A DNA stretch of 64,000 nt, from contig CALSPX010000007.1 of NCBI GenBank assembly GCA_943788345.1, forward strand, positions 22,437 to 86,436, in the 5' to 3' direction. Position 1 is the first letter of the stretch, and each line of letters starts with the position of its first letter. Position numbers and translations under genes: made by a program. The DNA is from Ascidiaceihabitans sp023955215. GTDB taxonomy: Bacteria > Pseudomonadota > Alphaproteobacteria > Rhodobacterales > Rhodobacteraceae. The notes beneath the pieces are model-generated. The model saw only the letters and a program-made list of their open reading frames with translations, had not been told where the DNA came from and ran no database searches. This document shows positions 60,927 through 64,000 of the stretch, piece by piece.

Positions 60927-62248
60927 TCAAGCGGCAGACCACTCGGAACAGACGAAGGAATTCCCAATGCGCCTTTTAGGCTTTGGGGGTCAGTAAGTGC
61001 ATTCAAGAACGCAATAATTTCCGCGATCTCTGTTTCGTTCAAATCAATCGATTCCAGTGCATTTGCCGCAGCAATTTTTGCAACCTCATCAGGATCACGC
61101 ATGACCGCAAAATCACCCTCGCCCATCGCTACAGGCAATACAGCTGCGCTTTCTAGATAGGCATTAAGTGATGCAATCGGATCAAGGTGATGACGTACAA
61201 CACCTTCTAACGTTCCATAAGCACCGCTATGCCCATAAGGGCTGGTGTGCGCGACATTGCGCAACGATGGTGTTCTAAAGGCATATGCATCCGCAGGGTC
61301 ACCGGTCACACGCATGCGTCCTTCATCCCGCTGATGACGTTCAAATCCAGCAGCCTTGCCCGGTCCAATCTGCGGCATGGCGATCGCATGGAAATCATGA
61401 TCCGTTTGGAACAGGCCACTATGGCAAGAGGCGCATCCCGCCTCGCCGTAAAACAGTTGTTTGCCAGCCTCGGCCATCGCCTCAAGCGGCTGGTCAAATC
61501 GCAAATGCAAATCAAACGGGCTGTTCGTTGCGCGCCATTCGAAATCGACAAAGGCCGCGATTGCGTCTGATATATCGGTAAAGTGGATCGGGTCATCAGC
61601 CCCAATAATCGGATCAAAACGCGCGCGGTATTCTGGAATGTCTTCGATGCGTTTTGCCAAAATGTCCCATGCCCCACCTGGGCCTGTCAGCACACCTTGG
61701 CGCACTGCTTTGGACACATCGTTTTCAGAAAAATGCCCTGCCATTTCAGCAGCAGACAATACAGGAAACATAGTTTGGGCAGACAGCAACGTCGCAAAGC
61801 CACTTTCCATTTCGCCACCCAAAGGCGTGCGAATACCAGAGGTGCGGGTCTTATCAACCTCAAGACGTCCATCATGAAAGAAACTAACAAATTCAGCGGC
61901 CCCCAAGTTGAACAACGCAGGTGCATTGCGCGGAATGCGTTTCTCTGGCGGGTTCGCGGCATCAATCACACGTTCCGTGCCAAGGCCAACACCACCATCG
62001 CCAACACCAAGGGATAGCCCATCGGCAGTGTTAAACCTTGGGTGATGGCAGGTCGCACATGAAACCGATTCATTGCCTGAAAGGATTGGATCAAAAAACA
62101 ACAGTTGTCCCAACGCAATTTGTGGCGGATTGATCTCAGGAAAATCGACATCAACAGATGGCAGAGGATTGGCAAGTCCAGTGCTGGTGGTTAGCGCAAG
62201 GATTGCACCAACGCATACACCTGATAATTTTGCTTGAGCCAAATTCAT
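60920..62248 (-). CDS. di-heme cytochrome c peroxidase / MauG-family protein
   Basis: A 442-residue periplasmic di-heme protein with a signal peptide (MNLAQAKLSGVCVGAILALTTSTGLA). Two heme c sites are seen: CATCH at 64-68 and CASCH at 272-276. The layout fits the CcpA/MauG superfamily, which covers peroxide reduction and radical-based protein modification; which one applies cannot be read from the sequence. It converges with the ASPIC/UnbV gene, overlapping by 7 bp, and is directly upstream of nothing but xylB, 14 bp away and co-directional. Confidence 0.88.
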   Translation of the reverse strand: MNLAQAKLSGVCVGAILALTTSTGLANPLPSVDVDFPEINPPQIALGQLLFFDPILSGNESVSCATCHHPRFNTADGLSLGVGDGGVGLGTERVIDAANPPEKRIPRNAPALFNLGAAEFVSFFHDGRLEVDKTRTSGIRTPLGGEMESGFATLLSAQTMFPVLSAAEMAGHFSENDVSKAVRQGVLTGPGGAWDILAKRIEDIPEYRARFDPIIGADDPIHFTDISDAIAAFVDFEWRATNSPFDLHLRFDQPLEAMAEAGKQLFYGEAGCASCHSGLFQTDHDFHAIAMPQIGPGKAAGFERHQRDEGRMRVTGDPADAYAFRTPSLRNVAHTSPYGHSGAYGTLEGVVRHHLDPIASLNAYLESAAVLPVAMGEGDFAVMRDPDEVAKIAAANALESIDLNETEIAEIIAFLNALTDPQSLKGALGIPSSVPSGLPLDQ

Positions 62249-62262
62249 CTAAAATTCCATTC

Positions 62263-63714
62263 TTACTGTATCGTTTTCCACGCAGGGAAATTGTCGTGAA
62301 ATTGATCGTAACGCAATCGGTAAGAATCCACCATCGCAGCATTGGGAACAATCGTTTTGGCAACAGGTGGCTTCGTCATTACATCCTCAACGGCAGCCCC
62401 TGTCACCCCACAGATGGCCAACCTTGCCGCGCCAAGCGCCGCACCAAAGTCACCTTGTTCAGGCAACTCAATTTTTAGGTTCAATACTGTCGCCAACATT
62501 TCAACCCAATAGGATGAACGCGCACCGCCTCCAATTGCCAATATGGTATCAAGGTTAGCACCCGTAAGGCGCAACGCCTCAAGACTGTCACGCAGCGCAA
62601 AGCTCACCCCTTGGAGTACCGCTTGGGTCATCTCGGCACGGTCAGTGGCAACGTCCAATCCAACAAAACCCGCACGCACTGCGCTGTCATTATGCGGTGT
62701 TCTTTCACCTGAAAGGTAGGGATAGAATTGCACGGTCGTTGGGGAACGCAGGGTGTCGCCCAACTCTGCAGTAAGGTCGGCAGGACTTTTACCGGTAATG
62801 CGAGCAAGCCAATTGAGGCTGTCAGTCGCTGCCAAAACAACACCCATCTGATACCACTGATCCGGAACCGCATGGCAAAACGTATGCACAGCACTGTCTG
62901 CCATCGGAGAAAAACCATCACGTCCCGCCAACAAAACACCCGAAGTCCCCAATGACACAAATCCTGTGCCTTCAGACATCGCACCGACGCCACATGCAGC
63001 AACCGCGTTGTCCCCGCCGCCCGCTACAACTTGCACACCGCGTGGCAGACCGTATTCCTCGGCGATCGCTTGACGCAATTCACCAACCACTTGTGAACCC
63101 TCAGAGAGTTTTGGCATCTGTGATCGTGTTAGGCCTGTTGCCGCAAGTAAATCATTGGACCAATCACGCGCACCAACATCAAGCCAAGAAGTTCCTGCAC
63201 TGTCAGACATATCCGCAGAATAGATCCCAGTAAGCCAAAAGCTAATGTAATCTTTGGGAAGCAAGACCATTGCAGTTTTAGCGAAAACTTCAGGCTCATG
63301 TTTAGCCACCCAATTTATCTTTGGCGCAGTAAAACCGGGGAAAACAATATTGCCTGTCAGGGCGCGAAACATTGGCATCGCATCAAGTGCGGCTGCCTCT
63401 AGATGGCTGCGCGTATCATTCCATAAGATGCAAGGGCGCAGCACTGTTCCAGTGTCATCTAACAACGTGGCACCATGCATATGCCCCGAAATGCCGATGC
63501 CACGCACCGCCCCAAATGCTTTGGGGTGGGTATCGCGCAGGCGCGCCATTACCGCTTTGCACGCCATGGTCCAATCGCTAGGATCTTGCTCCGACCAACC
63601 AACAGTGGGGTGTGCCACATCATAGCTTGAATCTGCCTCGCCCACCGCACGACCTGCCTCATCTACCAACAAGGCCCTTAAACCCGACGTTCCCAAATCC
63701 AATCCGATGAACAT
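62263..63714 (-). CDS. xylB: xylulokinase
   Basis: Phosphorylates D-xylulose to xylulose 5-phosphate. The ATG at 63714 (MFIGLDLGTSGLRALLVDEAG) matches the FGGY kinase start; the longer frame is rejected. The 483-residue product has IGISGHMHGATLLD, GGGDNAVAACGVGA and the FGGY-type IGGGARSSYWVEMLA. Length is typical. It is followed by the di-heme gene and lies divergent from the epimerase at the window end. No xylA is in the window. Confidence 0.94.
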   Translation of the reverse strand: MFIGLDLGTSGLRALLVDEAGRAVGEADSSYDVAHPTVGWSEQDPSDWTMACKAVMARLRDTHPKAFGAVRGIGISGHMHGATLLDDTGTVLRPCILWNDTRSHLEAAALDAMPMFRALTGNIVFPGFTAPKINWVAKHEPEVFAKTAMVLLPKDYISFWLTGIYSADMSDSAGTSWLDVGARDWSNDLLAATGLTRSQMPKLSEGSQVVGELRQAIAEEYGLPRGVQVVAGGGDNAVAACGVGAMSEGTGFVSLGTSGVLLAGRDGFSPMADSAVHTFCHAVPDQWYQMGVVLAATDSLNWLARITGKSPADLTAELGDTLRSPTTVQFYPYLSGERTPHNDSAVRAGFVGLDVATDRAEMTQAVLQGVSFALRDSLEALRLTGANLDTILAIGGGARSSYWVEMLATVLNLKIELPEQGDFGAALGAARLAICGVTGAAVEDVMTKPPVAKTIVPNAAMVDSYRLRYDQFHDNFPAWKTIQ

Positions 63715-63801
63715 ATGCTTCCCTCTCCACAATCAAATCAACTTTGACCTCCATTTAATTCAGAAATCAAAATAAAAAGAACCCGCTGCCGTGTCTGGCG
63801 T

Positions 63802-63831
63802 TTGACATTGATTTACGGCACTCTGCATCAA
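63802..63831 (+). promoter_or_regulatory. possible promoter for the terminal epimerase gene
   Basis: A consensus TTGACA (63802-63807) lies about 45 bp upstream of the ATG. The -10 at the 17-bp position is a weak CATCAA. Tentative. Confidence 0.35.
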
Positions 63832-63853
63832 ACAAAACTCAAAGGTATTTTCA

Positions 63854-64000
63854 ATGTCACGTACAGTGTTGGCCACAGGCTCAGCAGGGTTCATCGGTTA
63901 CTTCACATCTCAAGCACTCCTTGCACAAGGCTGGAACGTAATCGGGCTAGATGCTATGACAGATTACTACGACGTTGAACTGAAAAAACGTCGCCACGAA
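63854..64000 (+). CDS. NAD-dependent sugar nucleotide epimerase, N-terminal part (runs off the right edge)
   Basis: The first 49 codons read MSRTVLATGSAGFIGYFTSQ, a Rossmann-type nucleotide-binding start (GSAGFIG), and continue GWNVIGLDAMTDYYDVELKKRR, which resembles UDP-glucuronate epimerase-like proteins. Probably a surface polysaccharide or nucleotide-sugar enzyme. The rest is outside the window, so the substrate cannot be called. Confidence 0.8.
   Translation, partial: MSRTVLATGSAGFIGYFTSQALLAQGWNVIGLDAMTDYYDVELKKRRHE

Noticed and set aside
1..64000. Search for tRNA, rRNA, CRISPR arrays, insertion sequences or phage genes
   Set aside because: No conserved RNA-gene sequences, spaced direct repeats, transposase frames or integrase-type proteins were seen; only the features listed are supported.

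Overview
The window reads as chromosomal DNA of a marine alphaproteobacterium of the Rhodobacterales (Roseobacter group). The basis is the ribosomal protein sequences, the SOS-boxed imuA-imuB-dnaE2 cassette, the complete aerobic (CobG-type) corrin pathway, cbtAB cobalt uptake, and neighbours such as a GcvT-type dimethylglycine/sarcosine dehydrogenase opposite a non-pyrrolysine MttB homologue. I cannot fix genus or species from the sequence. I see no tRNA, rRNA, insertion sequence, prophage or CRISPR array.

Region 1 (1-14250, minus strand) is the S10-spc ribosomal protein cluster, transcribed rpsJ, rplC, rplD, rplW, rplB, rpsS, rplV, rpsC, rplP, rpmC, rpsQ, rplN, rplX, rplE, rpsN, rpsH, rplF, rplR, rpsE, rpmD, rplO, secY and the start of adk, which runs off the left edge. 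Three non-ribosomal genes interrupt it: a lipid A-type acyltransferase between rplW and rplB, a four-helix membrane protein between rplP and rpmC, and a two-helix membrane protein between rpmD and rplO. A hairpin terminator sits at each break, and similar sigma70-type promoters with structured leaders restart transcription before rpsJ, rplB, rpmC and rplO.

Region 2 (14251-20005) holds a glutathione transferase, a polar amino acid ABC transporter (binding protein divergent from ATPase and permease), a MATE exporter and an MltB-type lytic transglycosylase. Region 3 (20014-25445) is the SOS mutagenesis cassette imuA-imuB-dnaE2 behind a GTTC-N7-GTTC LexA box.

Region 4 (25505-33494) is catabolic: the GcvT-type dehydrogenase, the MttB-like methyltransferase, kynureninase, and an operon of rhodanese, pcaH, pcaG and a beta-keto acid cleavage enzyme. 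The last may replace the usual CoA-transfer and thiolysis end of the beta-ketoadipate pathway.

Region 5 (33559-52316) is cobalamin synthesis. cobQ and cobO lie on the minus strand. A cobalamin riboswitch then leads a translationally coupled plus-strand operon: DUF1636, cobW, cobN, cobG, cobH, cobI, cobJ, (cobK reversed), cobL, cobE, cobM, cobB, cobA, cobF. All enzymes from uroporphyrinogen III to hydrogenobyrinic acid are present, plus cobB, cobN, cobO and cobQ. cobS, cobT, cobC, cobD, cobP, cobU and cobV are not in the window. A second cobalamin riboswitch controls cbtB-cbtA and a histidine-rich anchored protein, with a second DUF1636 gene facing them.

Region 6 (52435-64000) has a group II PLP decarboxylase, then a sugar locus: xylFHG-type ABC transporter with glucokinase, a divergent ROK repressor, and xylulokinase. 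An ASPIC/UnbV-FG-GAP protein and a di-heme MauG/CcpA-type peroxidase are embedded in it. The window ends in the first codons of an NAD-dependent sugar epimerase.
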